From Edaphochlamys debaryana (taxonomy: Eukaryota; Chlorophyta; Chlorophyceae; Chlamydomonadales), in NCBI GenBank assembly GCA_016858145.1, contig JAEHOE010000035.1, forward strand, positions 682,001 to 746,000: a DNA stretch of 64,000 bases, in the 5' to 3' direction. Below are positions 1 through 10,350 of this stretch, piece by piece; positions within the stretch are counted from its first letter, which is position 1, and each line of letters opens with the position of its first letter. The position numbers and the translations under genes are program-made. Below the pieces are notes generated by a model, which searched no databases, was not told where the DNA came from, and saw only the letters and a list, made by a program, of their open reading frames with translations.

Positions 1-41
1 CCCAAAATCCTCCCCACGCTCCCATGGCCAACTGCGCTCAC

Positions 42-382
42 CGCTCGTGTTCTCGCGGGTCCTGCTTGTCATACTCCGCTTTAAGGCCCTCCCATTCGAT
101 GTGGTCTTCATGTATCTCGTAGCCACATGGCCCTGCGCGCCCGCCGGCAAAGAAGATTCCGTGGGGTTAGCCAGCGCTCCAGGTCCCGCCAGGCGTTCAA
201 GGTTGCTCACCTAGGTCGCTTCTCGTGTTCTTGAACAGTCCGTTGGGGCAGAGACCCGCCAGCGCGTATTTGCACACCATGGGGTCGTCGAACCTGAGCC
301 TTTTGTTGCTGCGCTGCCCGAGCGGAACGTTGCGCTCCTTGCCCATGAGCTCATCAAGCATAGCACGCATAGCGTCCACCAT
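42..382 (-). CDS. LUC7-like splicing factor, 5' part only
   Basis: Two exons are visible, 382-211 and 132-42; the gene continues off the left edge. The ATG is at 382-380. Exon 1 ends in phase 1 at a GTGAGC donor and joins exon 2 in frame after a 78-nt intron. The 87 residues seen begin MVDAMRAMLDELMGKERN and contain a CCCH zinc finger, with CKYALAGLCP, then LGPC and IHEDH across the splice. This is the first zinc finger of the LUC7 family, U1 snRNP-associated proteins that help choose 5' splice sites. The second zinc finger and the RS-rich tail would lie outside the window. A GTGAGC donor ends exon 2 at 42/41. Family assignment is from recognisable motifs; the exact subtype (LUC7L or LUC7L3) is not resolved. 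Confidence 0.85.
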
Positions 383-894
383 TTTGGCTAGCGGGCGCGG
401 GTCCGCGCGGGACCCAAAGAGCGACCACCGCTAAAGCTCTCGCTGCGCTACAGAAAGCTCAAGGTAAGGGTCTACCTTGCTCCCTGATGCCGAGTCTGTG
501 TGTTGAGCGGAGAAAGAGTGTATGGAACAGGAGTTTGGGGCCGACGCCATGGCACTTCTGTACGATGTACGGCCATACGCGCACACGTTGCACCCAGACA
601 CGCAGGTCCTCTGGGTATTCTGCGGCGGAGCTCGGACATGGACTGAGGACGCGCCCAGCTTCCGTACCGATCGGAACCCTGTCCCCGTCTTAGCGAAGTT
701 TGGGGCCTCCAGATCAAGGGGCCAAGCAAGAGGTAGCCCGTCGTCTTCCTCGTCTCTACCCTCTTCCCTGCCGTCTCCGCAAACGCCACTCATCCACGCC
801 CCCTCGTCGTTCCAAGCTTGCCCGACAGGAAGCAGCCGTCGGTCCGAAAGGCCCCATCGCCCCCAACCCACACGCCTCTATCCACACGCCTCAG
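383..894. other. Intergenic, LUC7 upstream region
   Basis: Lies between the LUC7-like start (reading left) and the stop of the MIB/HERC2 gene. It should hold the LUC7-like promoter and the 3' UTR of the next gene. I see no convincing coding exon, TATA element or TGTAA signal. Confidence 0.5.
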
Positions 895-3800
895 TCAGCC
901 CCTCGCGCTCCGCGGCCACATGCCCCCGCCCTCCGCCACCCTCAGGTCGAAAGTGGCCCCGTCCTCCCCCCCCACCCGGTACACGTCCTCCTCGCCGCTC
1001 GCGTGCCACAGCACGCTCCACCAGCCCCCGCCGCTCCCCTCCTCCCCCCGCGCCACCAGCTCCCCCGTGCAGCCCTCGCCACCGTCCTGGTCTCCCCATG
1101 ACCTGCGGTGGAAGGGCAGCGGGAAAGGGAGGTGCGGTCATTGGAGCTGAGCTTTAGAGAGCCGAAACGGGGGGAGGAGGCAAGACAGCGGGGGGCTGGT
1201 TTAGGGAGTCCCACTGAGGGAGGAAGGGGCCAGGTGTGGAGGCAGGCAACGGAGCAACGGGGCAGGCGAGGGGAAGTAGAAGCGCACGGAGTCAGGAGGA
1301 AAGAGGGTGTGTCGACAAGGGAGGCACGAGTGCTCGCTCCTCGCTCACTCACCATGCCGGCCCTCGCATCACGACTAGGCCGGGACGCGCCATCGCAGCC
1401 GTCACCACTTCGCCGGGTACCGGCGGCGCCGGCGGGGCGGGGCGGACGGCGGCGGACGGCGGCGGCGTAGGCGGCTGCACTTCGACCGGCGAGGATCCCT
1501 GCACATACAAGGCAAAAAAGGAGCCAAGAATATGAGAACCTGCAGCCACCCTTGGCCTGGCAAGGGATCTGTCCAGCAAGCCGCGGCCCAACGCGCACTC
1601 CAAAGCCCGGAGCTCCCCAACGCTCCCGCGCCCCAGCCCAACCTCCTCAGCCCGCCCGCCCGCTTGCAGCGCCTCACCCCCGCCGCCCGCACCACCGCCT
1701 CCGCCGCCGCTGCCCTGGCTTCCGCCGCCGCCGCCCGCGCCAGCGCCGCCTCCTCCCGCGCCTGCGCCGCCGCCGCCCGCGCCTCCGCCGCGTCCCGCAG
1801 CCTCCGCTCCTGCTCCAGCTGGCTCCGCAGCAGCCCCTCCCGGGCCAAGCCCGCCGCCAGGGTCTCGGCCAGGCTACCGAAGTCGGCCTGGTGAAGGGTT
1901 GAGGGTTTGAGGGGTTAGTGCTGGTAAGAGCACGGGTGTGGGTGTGGAGCAAGGTATGGCTTTTGGAGGTGGAGCGCGGAGGAGGTGACGATGGCCAAAT
2001 AGCTTGTGACGCCCCCGGCGGTCAAGGGCTCAAGGCCGAAGAAGGGCAGCCGTATGAATAGCTGACCGCATGCAAAAAGGGCGGTAGAGGACTCCTGGTA
2101 GGCGGGGACCGAGCGCTTGCGCGCAGCTGACCCCCGAGGGGCCGCCGCTGCCACCTGGAGGAAGGAACTCCCAGTCTAGTCAAACCCCGCACAATAGCTC
2201 GGCCTCTGGCCGTGCTGCTGGGGCCTCTGCGCCCCAGCGTGCTACGTTGCCCGAGTTTTGCGGCCCCTTTGCGGGGCCTTCTCCTTCGTCCGCCGGCCTC
2301 GCGGCCGGCTGTTCGTCTCGCCTTCAGTGTCTCTGCCGCGCTGTCTGGGCGGCGCTGCGTGTGGAGCTCGCTGGTGGAATCTTCTGGTCATCGCTCGCCT
2401 GGACGCTTGTGCCTGGGGAAGCGCCCGGGCATGCGGGGAGCGGGCTGGGCGGCCGGTATGCTGAACCTTGGTGATTCTTGGGGCGCCGGGTCCGCGCGTC
2501 GGCCGGCGTTTGGGGGCGCGCTTGGCCGGCGCTTCTGGTCGCCCCGATTTTGGCTGAGTGCTCCCCAGGTGGCTCTGGTCGGTCGGCTGCCTGGAGCGTT
2601 CGCTGGTGTTCTTCGTTCGTGGCGCTTCTTCGGCGGGAGTGGCACGGCGCTGCGTGGGTGGTGCTGATGGCCCGTCGCGGGTGCGCGGCGCTCGCAGCAG
2701 AGGCCGCGCTCTCCGGGGGCAGTTTAGGATTGGCGCATTACAGACGGTTCTGGCTTGGCCCATGGGGCCCGACTCTTGGCCGTGGGAGCTGTGCTCTCCC
2801 CGGCCCGCCTCTTTCGGGAGCTTCGGCTGCCCGCTTCTCGTGGGGGTTTGCGCCTGGCTGTGCGCCCCCCGGTCCTGTGCTGCGAGTAGGTGGTCTGTCT
2901 GGCGGTAGTGGAACTTTGGAGCTTGGATTAGGTGGTGCGGACGTGCTGTGGACATGGCGGGGCTCTGGCCCTGGACTCGGCTTCGGCCTGCTGATTCTTT
3001 CCCCGTGCCCCGCGTGGGCCGGGTGTCTCAATTCTTTGGCTTGGTTGGAGTAGGTGGAGACTCGGTAGTGGACGATCCCTTAGGGAACGCCTGGGGTCGG
3101 GGGAAGTTGACTCTCTCCCCCTTATGCGGGGCCGGCAGCTCGTCTGCCCGCTGGCCGCAACCCTGTAACGCGTCATTCCTAGTCAAACCCCACCCCTCGC
3201 ACTCCGTTAAAGCACACCGTCGGTCTCTGTCTGACCGTCCAGCGTCCACGTGCGATTCACTGATGCCAGGCGCTCGGTCACCCTCCGTCTCCCTCTCCCC
3301 CACCTCGGCCGTGGCAGGCACGCGCTTGCCTTCAATGCCCTTCGGCCCAACTGCTGGAAGCCCGCTTGCACCACTCTTGTAAGAACCTGTGCCAATGGCT
3401 CGGGATCACCCCAGTCTCACCTCGGCCGTGTCAGCGGCCTTGCGCGCGGCCTCCGCCGCCGCCTCCGCCGCCGCCAGCCGGGCACCCAGCTCCGCCAGGG
3501 CCGTGGAGCTGACGGCCGGGGAGGCGTGCGGGGCGGCGTCGAGGCGCTGTGTCACGGCGGTCAGGGCCTGCGGGGGTAGGGACCGGGGAGATTCAGTGGG
3601 TTGGGGACTGGGGAGTGAGTGTGTGGCATGGGAGCCCGGGGTGCGGGGTGATTCAAGTCGCGTCGCCTCCCTTGCCCTGCCCCTTTGCTCCGGGAGCAGG
3701 CGAGGTTCGGGGACAGGCAGGTCCCCGGTTGCAGCCTTGCATGGCGAGAACTCGCCCACTCCTTGCCCCCTCCCGCCATCGCATCGCAACGATTGGCCCC

Positions 3801-3994
3801 ACCTCCGTCAGGGGTCCGAGCCTTGCCTCCAGCGCCGCCACCACCCGGCGGGCGACGGCCTCCGCCGCAGCGTCCGTGTCCGCGTCTGGCGCAGCGGCGG
3901 AGGCGCCCCCAGCGGCAGCATCCGACAAGCTGGAAGGCCCTGGCCTGCTGGCATCGCTCCGCCGTGCTGCACCGGAGCTCGAGCCATTTGAAGG
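895..3994 (-). CDS. Coiled-coil protein with C-terminal MIB/HERC2 domain
   Basis: Five exons join in frame: 3994-3803, 3567-3421, 1887-1678, 1498-1353 and 1102-895 (903 nt, 300 residues plus TGA). The 5' end is unresolved: no ATG is in frame in the first exon, so a short upstream exon is needed (an ATG at 4206 is one candidate). Exons 2-3 encode an Ala/Arg/Glu-rich coiled coil. The last two exons join as GLVVMRGPAW + SWGDQDGGEGCTG, then VLWHASGEEDVYRVG and FDLRV, which matches the MIB/HERC2 fold of mind-bomb and HERC2 ubiquitin ligases (RGPDW...WGDQDGG...YR.G....DL). In those proteins the domain binds substrates or peptides. No RING or HECT domain is visible, so a ligase activity is not shown. 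Intron 2 (3420-1888) is unusually long because of an insertion. Confidence 0.7.
2189..3178. mobile_element. Candidate ~1 kb insertion in an intron
   Basis: The identical 13-bp sequence CTAGTCAAACCCC occurs at 2176-2188 and 3179-3191, bracketing 990 bp inside an intron of the MIB/HERC2 gene. This looks like a target-site duplication. The interior differs from its surroundings, rich in GGC/CTG words and with long open frames on both strands. I find no terminal inverted repeat, no poly-A tail and no recognisable transposase or reverse transcriptase, so the class is unknown. It could be a non-autonomous retroposon or a solo terminal repeat. Without it the intron would be about 530 nt. Confidence 0.45.
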
Positions 3995-4749
3995 CTGCGG
4001 CAGGGGCGGCAGGGCGAGGTGAGGCCTGGGCGTGCCTCGGCGTGCCTGATCCTCGGGCTCCGAGGTGACGGCGGCCTACACGTGCTCTCGATGCCACGCA
4101 GGCCCTATGCGGACGGACACTTCGTTGTCTGGGCTGATGATGAAGCTGTGGGCAGGCTAGTAGCCTTCGGTGCTGACCGTTTGCGCGTGAGCCGCAACAT
4201 CGGCATGCCTTCGTGCGGTGCCAGCTCCCGCGTATAAGTTGCAACGACTGCTCCTTGTCTGACGTGTTGTCCTACATGCTACGAGAGGGTGCGAGTCAGG
4301 AGCTGGCGGTCTCGGTGCCAAGCATGGCGTGCACTTCAGTGCGCAAAAGGGTCGCGCGAGTGGCCACATCGCTCACGACGTTGTAGCGAACATGTAATTA
4401 CAGATGTCCACATACAGTGGAGGGCGACATGGACACCGGTCTGGGCATGCATACCCGTGAGCGTCACTGCAACCCCCCAACCCGACCCCCCCAGGCTCAG
4501 TGATGCATCCCGTCGTCAGTTACGTCCGGTCTTCCTGGCGGTTCCTCTTCGGACCAGCCCCTCTCATCACCCACAGAAGCCCCACTCAAGCCCACGCCCC
4601 TCAACATTTTACGCCTAGCCCCCACCCCACACAAACGCCCTGCCCCGCACGCAGCCCCGCAGCCCCGCTGCGCCGCTGCACACAGCTCCCACCCCTACAT
4701 TGCTCACGCCACAGGCACCGCGTCCCGCACCCAACCATGCAACTTCCTG
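3995..4749. other. Intergenic between MIB/HERC2 and LRR genes
   Basis: Contains the unresolved first exon and promoter of the MIB/HERC2 gene and the 3' UTR of the LRR gene that ends at 4750. ATGs at 4206 and 4200 on the minus strand open a short frame ending in TAG, and phase-2 donors inside it could splice to a CAG acceptor near 3931. That model is not certain. Confidence 0.4.
4393..4402 (-). terminator. TGTAA-type polyadenylation signal (palindromic)
   Basis: TGTAATTACA reads TGTAA on both strands. TGTAA is the usual chlorophycean polyadenylation signal. On the minus strand it lies about 350 nt after the LRR gene stop at 4750, a plausible 3' UTR length. Confidence 0.45.
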
Positions 4750-6792
4750 TCAGCCGTGCTGCAGCTCGATGCGGCTGGGGCTCAAACCCATCCCCTCCAG
4801 CTCCCCCTTCAAGCCCCGCCCCAGCCCCTCGAGCCGCGCCACCTCCTCCGGCGGCAGCTGCGCCGGGGCCCGCAGCGTGATGCAGCCCTTGAAGCCGGGG
4901 CTGCCACACAGCGCCAGGAGCGCTCCGGGTGCGCCTAGAGGCACGCGGACGGGGCCGTCGAGGCCGGGGCCGCACCAGGCGTCCAGGTGGATGTCCAGCT
5001 GGCGTAGCCGCGACAGGCGGGCGAGGCGCGGAAGTGCGGTGGCGGCAAAGGTGCTGTGGTGGCGGATGCCCAGTTTCTGATGGGATGGCGGCATGCGGGA
5101 TGGCGGCAGAGGGCAGTACGGTCAAGGATGGGGGAGCTGCAAGCACAGGGTGCCCATGCCGAGGAGCGTCAGGGCCGCACTGGTTACCCAGGCTTGCCCG
5201 TCGAGCTCCCACACGCCCCTCCTCTTTCAAGCATCCCTCCCCGTAAGCAGACGGCAGCTGGTCGCCCGCCGCCCCGGAACTGAAGCCCAGCCCAGCCTAC
5301 CTGCAGGCCGTCGTACAAGCCCCCGATCTCCTCGAGATCTTGGTACGACAGCGCGATGCCCCACAGCAGCAGCTCCGCCGGCGCCGTGAGCCTCAGCGCC
5401 CGCAGCCACCGCAAGTGGTTGCGCCGGCCCGGGCCCGCCTCGCCGCCCACTGGCTTGAGGGACTGCTCGGATAGCGACGCTACCGACATGAGCCGCACGC
5501 CGCCCCTCGCGAACCTGTGCAGGAACACGGCTGCACGGCACAGCGCGTCCTCGCCGGCCGGAAGCAGGTGGCCCGTGTCCGGCTCAAAGTCCCCCTCTTG
5601 TAGCACCAGCTGGACTTGGCACTCCCGATGCACCTGCCCCGTGGGCGGTGTGTGGAGGGCGCAGAGCGCCCGCGGGGGCTGGTATCGCAGCTGAAGTTCC
5701 GTGAGGCCGGCGGGCAGCTGCCAGCAGGGGTTGGCGGGAGGCGCACCCGCCGACCACTCAGGAAGCTCCAAGGCAAGGGCGTGCAGCTTCCTGAGCCGGC
5801 TCAGGCCCTGGAGCGCCGGCGGTCATGTCCAGCGACGCCGAGTGCGCCTCGAGTTCAACGAGGGAGGGCAGCGCCGCCAGTGCTGCGGTGGGCAGGCGGC
5901 ATTCCGTTTCGCCAAGGCTGAGCTCGGTCAGGGCCGTCAGGGGGCCTAGGAGCTGGGGCAGGAGCGCAACACTGCAGGCGCCCACGTGGAGGCTGCGGAG
6001 GCCAGTCAACGAGGCCAGGGCTTGCACAGCTGCGACGTCGACGACGGAGAAGCAGATGGCGAGCTTGGTGAGTTGGACCGCGCCGCGGAGGCAGGTGAGG
6101 AAGGCCGCGGGCGCGAGTGTTGTCTCGGGGACATCGGGCGGCGGGAGGAGGGAGAGCGAGTCGAGTAAGGGCAGCAGGCTCGCGCCGGTCGCCCCCGTCC
6201 CGAGCAGAAGAGACAGCGCTGCTGGCGTGGGTGCGTCGTGTGTGCGCTGTAGTGAGAACAGGGTCAGGCGCTGCAGGCTGGGGAAGGCCGCGGCAATGGC
6301 CTCCGCTGTGACGGTGCAGATGGAGCCAGTCCTCGACAGGAGCCACTGCGTTGACGACGGCGCTGAAGCGCACGCCTCCTTGAAGGGCCGCAGGAGCTTG
6401 AGCCTGTCAGGAGGGGAGTGTACGTAGGGTATTGGATGGGCATGTGAGGCAGGTGAGCAAGTGGGGGTGGGATGGCGGAGGTGTTAATTTGAAGGGGCCT
6501 GGCGTGTGTGACCCCTTGCTTGTCACCTGTCGGCGTGAGCGATGCCAGCACTGAAGAACACTATCTGCGGTCGGCAGCCGCGGAGCAGGAAGCCGCGAAT
6601 TGCACCGACGTCGGCATCGCGGTGCAGGCGGAGCCTCACAATTAGCTGATCGTATACAATTCGAACATCAGTGCAAAGCAAGCGCAGGCAGGGCGATTGC
6701 TTGCGGTCAAGCTTGTCAAGCACAAGGGGCAGCAGTTCTCTTCTACTGAGCAAGTCGCGCAGACCGTGGCTCACAGGGGCTGTCTGAGCCAT
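4750..6792 (-). CDS. Leucine-rich-repeat protein, copy 1, with apparent frameshift
   Basis: Exons 6792-6527, 6403-5301 and 5076-4750 mirror the intron positions and phases of the neighbouring copy at 7528-9515. ATG at 6792 opens MAQTAPVSHGLRDLL. A short F-box-like helix region (LLPLVLDKLD...LRLLCTDVR) precedes LRRs such as LASLTGLRSLHVG and LGPLTALTELSLG. The C-terminal exon has AWCGPGLDGPVRVPLGAPG and LLALCGSPGF, shared with copy 2. The reading frame breaks at about 5814-5823: upstream the frame reads SLDMTAG, while the paralogue-like LQGLSRLRKLHALAL continues in another frame, equivalent to one extra base (or a 4-nt GGCG insertion). Corrected length would be about 564 residues. It may be a recent pseudogene or an assembly error in GC-rich sequence. 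Function is unknown; LRRs generally mediate protein binding. Confidence 0.7.
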
Positions 6793-7527
6793 TCTACTGT
6801 ACGAGCTGTGGCTTTGCAGCGGGAAAGTATTGAACATGGCAGCGACAGGTACTTTACCGTGGGCTACTGCCATCCCGCCAGATCGCCCGCTCGTCCCCTG
6901 CTGCCCTCCGCCCGACTCGGCCCTTTGCCTCAATGCGTGACAGCGACAGCTACTCGCTTGTTTGCCACCGGATAGTATCTGAGTTGGGGTAAGTAGCCTG
7001 AACCTAGCCTGCACCGGGCCTGCACCATGTCCAGGCTGCGTTCTCCAGCCTCCCTTTGACAGCCGTGGGCAGCTACTGCCGCGACCCCATCCCGCCAGAT
7101 CGCTCGCTCGATCGTCCCCTGCCCTCCGCCCTTCGCTTCAATGAATGACAGCGACCCCATCCCGCCAGACAGCACCTGGTATGTTATAGCCTGCACCGGA
7201 TAACCTTACCGGTATAACCTGCCCCCGAGGGCCCCTGCAACGACCTGCAAAGAGTCATGTGATGGCCCGCGCCTGTCTGTGCGCGCCCCTACTGAGTGCA
7301 CCGCCTGCATTGCTCCCCTAGCATCAGTAGCAAGTCTCCGCCAGTGTGCGCATAACCCCCAAGCCCCAACCGAGCAAGCCTGGCACCCGCCTAACGTATC
7401 CCGCTTGGGGTTGCCTTCCAAGCGGCCGGCTTTCCGTCACGCCACCAGTCCCCTGCCTACACGAGCAGCGGACCACCAATCAAGACAGCGTCAGCTAGCA
7501 CAACGCACTTGGACCGAGTCAACGTGG
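6793..7527. other. Intergenic between tandem LRR genes
   Basis: Holds the presumed promoter of LRR copy 1 and the 3' UTR of copy 2. A diverged direct duplication (6858-6955 and 7065-7155) fills much of it. No supported coding exon. Confidence 0.5.
6858..7155. repeat. Diverged promoter-region tandem duplication
   Basis: Both units contain CATCCCGCCAGATCGC followed by CGTCCCCTG, CCTCCGCCC, TTCAATG or TCAATGCG and TGACAGCGAC, at 6858-6955 and 7065-7155. A third fragment of CATCCCGCCAGA follows at 7158. It lies directly upstream of the ATG of LRR copy 1. Confidence 0.6.
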
Positions 7528-9515
7528 TCAACGGGCCATCGTGATGCAGCTCGGGTCCACGCCCATTGCCTGCAGCTCCCCCTGCACCTCCCCCAGCATG
7601 GCCCGCAGCGCTGACTTCGTCGCCTCCGCGAAAGACGTGGGGTACGACAGCTGCACGCGGCCCATGCGGCTCTGGAAGCCGGGGCTGGAGCACAGCGCCA
7701 GCAGTGACCCCCGGGCGCCCATGGGGACCCTGAGGGGGCCCCTCGCGTTGGGTCCACACCAGGCGCTCACGTCGAGCACGACGGTCTCGAGGCGGGGCAG
7801 GCGGGAGAGCTGCGGCAGCATGCTGACCGGGAAGGTGCACCTGTCGTTTAGCGCCAGCCTCTGCAGGGCGGTGTGAAAAGAGGAGGTCGAGCGCGTCTGG
7901 GCAAGGGCTGAGCTCATCTCAGCCCCATTGTCTACGCCCTGGGTGCCCCAAGACCTTCACCTTATCCTGCGCTTTCTCCCGCCCAAACTAACATGACGGA
8001 CACGAACCGACCTTGAGGCTGGTACACGTCCCCACAATCGTGCCCATGTCCTGGTGTGACAGCGCGATGTGCCAGAAGCTGAGGCTACCCAGACCCGTCC
8101 CTGCGAGCGCCCGCAGCCAGCGCCCGTGGTTGCGCCGCCCGAGCCCCGCCTCGCCGCCCACGGGCTGCAGGGGCTGCGCGATCGCTGCGCTCAGAGACAC
8201 GCGTGCGTTGTCGCCCAGGTGCCCAGTCAGGGCCTCAGCGGCCCCGCAGAGCGCCTCCTCGGCGGCGGGGAGGAGGGCGCCATCGGCGATGTGTTGGCCT
8301 GCCAGCAGCCCGATCAGGATGCGGCAACCGGCCAGCGGCTTGGCCGGGGGGTCCCGGAGCCCGCACAGCACCTCGGGCGGCTGGGAGCCCAGGTAGAGTT
8401 CCGAGAGCTGCGGCGGCAGCTGCCAGCGCCGCGAGGTTAGGCCCGCGGCCGCCCCCGCCCCCGCCCCCGCCCCCGTTGCCACCCCGGGCATGGTCAGCTT
8501 GTCGAGGCTCAGCCACACGAGGCCGCTCAGGGCCGCGAGAGCGGATGCATCGAGCGAAGCTCGCCTGGCAGACAGACACTCGAGGCCCGCCATTCCGAGC
8601 AGCGCCGGGACGGGCAGCGGGCCCGGTGTCTTGCCCAGGTCGAGGACCGTGAGCCCAGTCAGGGGCGACAGCGCCTCAACCATGAGCTCGCTAGCCAGTG
8701 AGCCCACGACGAGCCTGGCCAGGCCGGTCAGGGAGGCCAGAGCCTGGGCGTCTGCTTCTTGGTTGAGGGCAAAGTCCAGCTGGAGGCTTGTCAGCTGGGT
8801 GGCCCCCTTGAGACTGGCGGTGGGAGCGGAGGGTGCGGGCAGCAGCCTCCTTGGCGAGCACTGCACGAGCAGCGCCCTGAGGTTCGGCAGCGGGAGGGGG
8901 CCCTCGCCCGCCTCGCCGGTTCCCAGCAGCAGAGAAAGCGCGGCCGCCGAGTGCTCGTCGAGGGCTTCCGCGCAGCGCAGCGTGAGGCTGGTGAGGCCGG
9001 GAAAGACATCTATGACCGAGCGCGCAACATCCTCGCTCAGGCCCGCTGCGGACAGCGAGAGCTCCGTGGTGACGCGCTGCGGTCCGGCCGAGGGCGGCAC
9101 GTCCTTGAAGCACGCCAGCAGACGGCTGACGGTGGGGGAGCAAGAGGGAGCAAACAGGCCCGGTGAGGGAAGACGGGGAAGCGGCATGACGAGAGCAGTG
9201 AGCGGTTGGGCGCAAACCAACAACGCACCAGGCGCCGGCCGCGTCTGCGTCATCCTCGACGCCCACGGTGCCCTTCGTAGGCCGGCAGCCGCGGAGCAGG
9301 AGTCCGCGAAGAGCGAGGACATCCTCCTTCGCCCCATCGCCGCTGGCCCCGATACGGATGCTTTGCACCATCTGATCGTGAGCTCTCCTAGCGTCCGAGC
9401 ATACCTCGCGCAGAACGTAGCCGTTCTGGACGCCAAGCAAAGGTAGAAGGTCCTTGTCGGTAAACATATCGCCCAGGCCAGGGCGACGCTGGCTGCGACC
9501 CGCTTTGGATGCCAT
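7528..9515 (-). CDS. Leucine-rich-repeat protein, copy 2
   Basis: Exons 9515-9229, 9125-8012 and 7860-7528 join in phases 2 and 0 to give 577 residues. ATG at 9515 opens MASKAGRSQRRPGLGD. The first exon donor (GTGCGT at 9228) was chosen because it matches the phase used by copy 1. The N-terminus has an F-box-like stretch (DLLPLLGVQN..VLREVCSDARRAHDQM) ending in LLLRGCRPT. The central exon carries irregular LRRs (LTSLTLRCAEAL, LASLTGLARLVVG, LSPLTGLTVLDLG, LSGLVWLSLDKL). The C-terminal exon contains AWCGPNARGPLRVPMGARG and LLALCSSPGF. The copy next door is its tandem duplicate; this copy has an intact frame. No transmembrane segment is seen. Partner and role are unknown. Confidence 0.75.
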
Positions 9516-10350
9516 CTGTGCGATCCTACGGACTATGCCGACGAGGAGCTCAAGCTGGTGTTGGGTAACGCTCGCCGAACATTTTGGAGAGTTTGAGCAA
9601 GGCAGGCTCGCGCCGTAGCGTGCTTATGCAAAGCAGACTTACGGTGTGATTGGGGCGACAGGTCTGGGGCAACCCGAGTTCGGCACAGCACACGGCACGA
9701 CAGGCTGACTGATTCCTCATCAAGGCATGTGCGAACCGCCCTACCCTCTCAGCCCCCTCCCCGTCCACCTTGCGTCCACCGCCCTCCCTCGGGCGGCCCC
9801 CGCTCTTCTTGGTCCAGGCCCCTCTGGCCCCTCTCTCCTCCCAAACCGCTCCAATCCGCCGCATTCCAAGTCCCTATTGCACTTCCCTCCTTATCAGGGG
9901 CAACGACCTCAGCGGCCCACAGCACGTCACGATAGCCTGAACCCCGCTCTCGGCCGCCCCCAGCTCCACCTTCTCAACCCGCGACGCGAGTCTCTGGTAA
10001 ACTAGGCAAACGGCGAGCTCAAAGTCCCAGCCAAATGCAGCACTCCAAGTCCACCTCCTGCTGTGGGCCCCCTCTGGCCGCTCTCTCCTCGCAACTTCTG
10101 GGCTTTCCCCCCTTCACTTGGCCCCGCGCCGACCGAACGGCCACAGCTTGGCGAAGCCCTTGCTCCAGAAGCCCCAGGTCAGGAAGGGCAGCCCACTGGG
10201 AAGGACGCCCCGGAGCACCTGGGGGGGCCGCGGGGTGGGATGGGGCGAGGGCATGTCAAGGCGAAGGGCGGGCTGCGGCTGGAATGATAGCTACGCAGCG
10301 GGCGTACTCGTGCGTGCCGCACTTCCGGCCTTGGAGGTCAAGGGGCCAGG
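9516..10350. other. Intergenic, LRR copy 2 upstream region
   Basis: Pyrimidine-rich on the plus strand, with CCTCTGGCC(C/G)CTCTCTCCTC at about 9818-9840 and 10070-10091 as a weak direct repeat. It should contain the LRR copy 2 promoter and the 3' UTR of the next gene. No supported exon. Confidence 0.4.

Noticed and set aside
2212..3053. Long overlapping open frames on both strands
   Set aside because: They overlap each other within the putative insertion, show no recognisable domain and mirror each other as expected from GC-rich sequence lacking stops.
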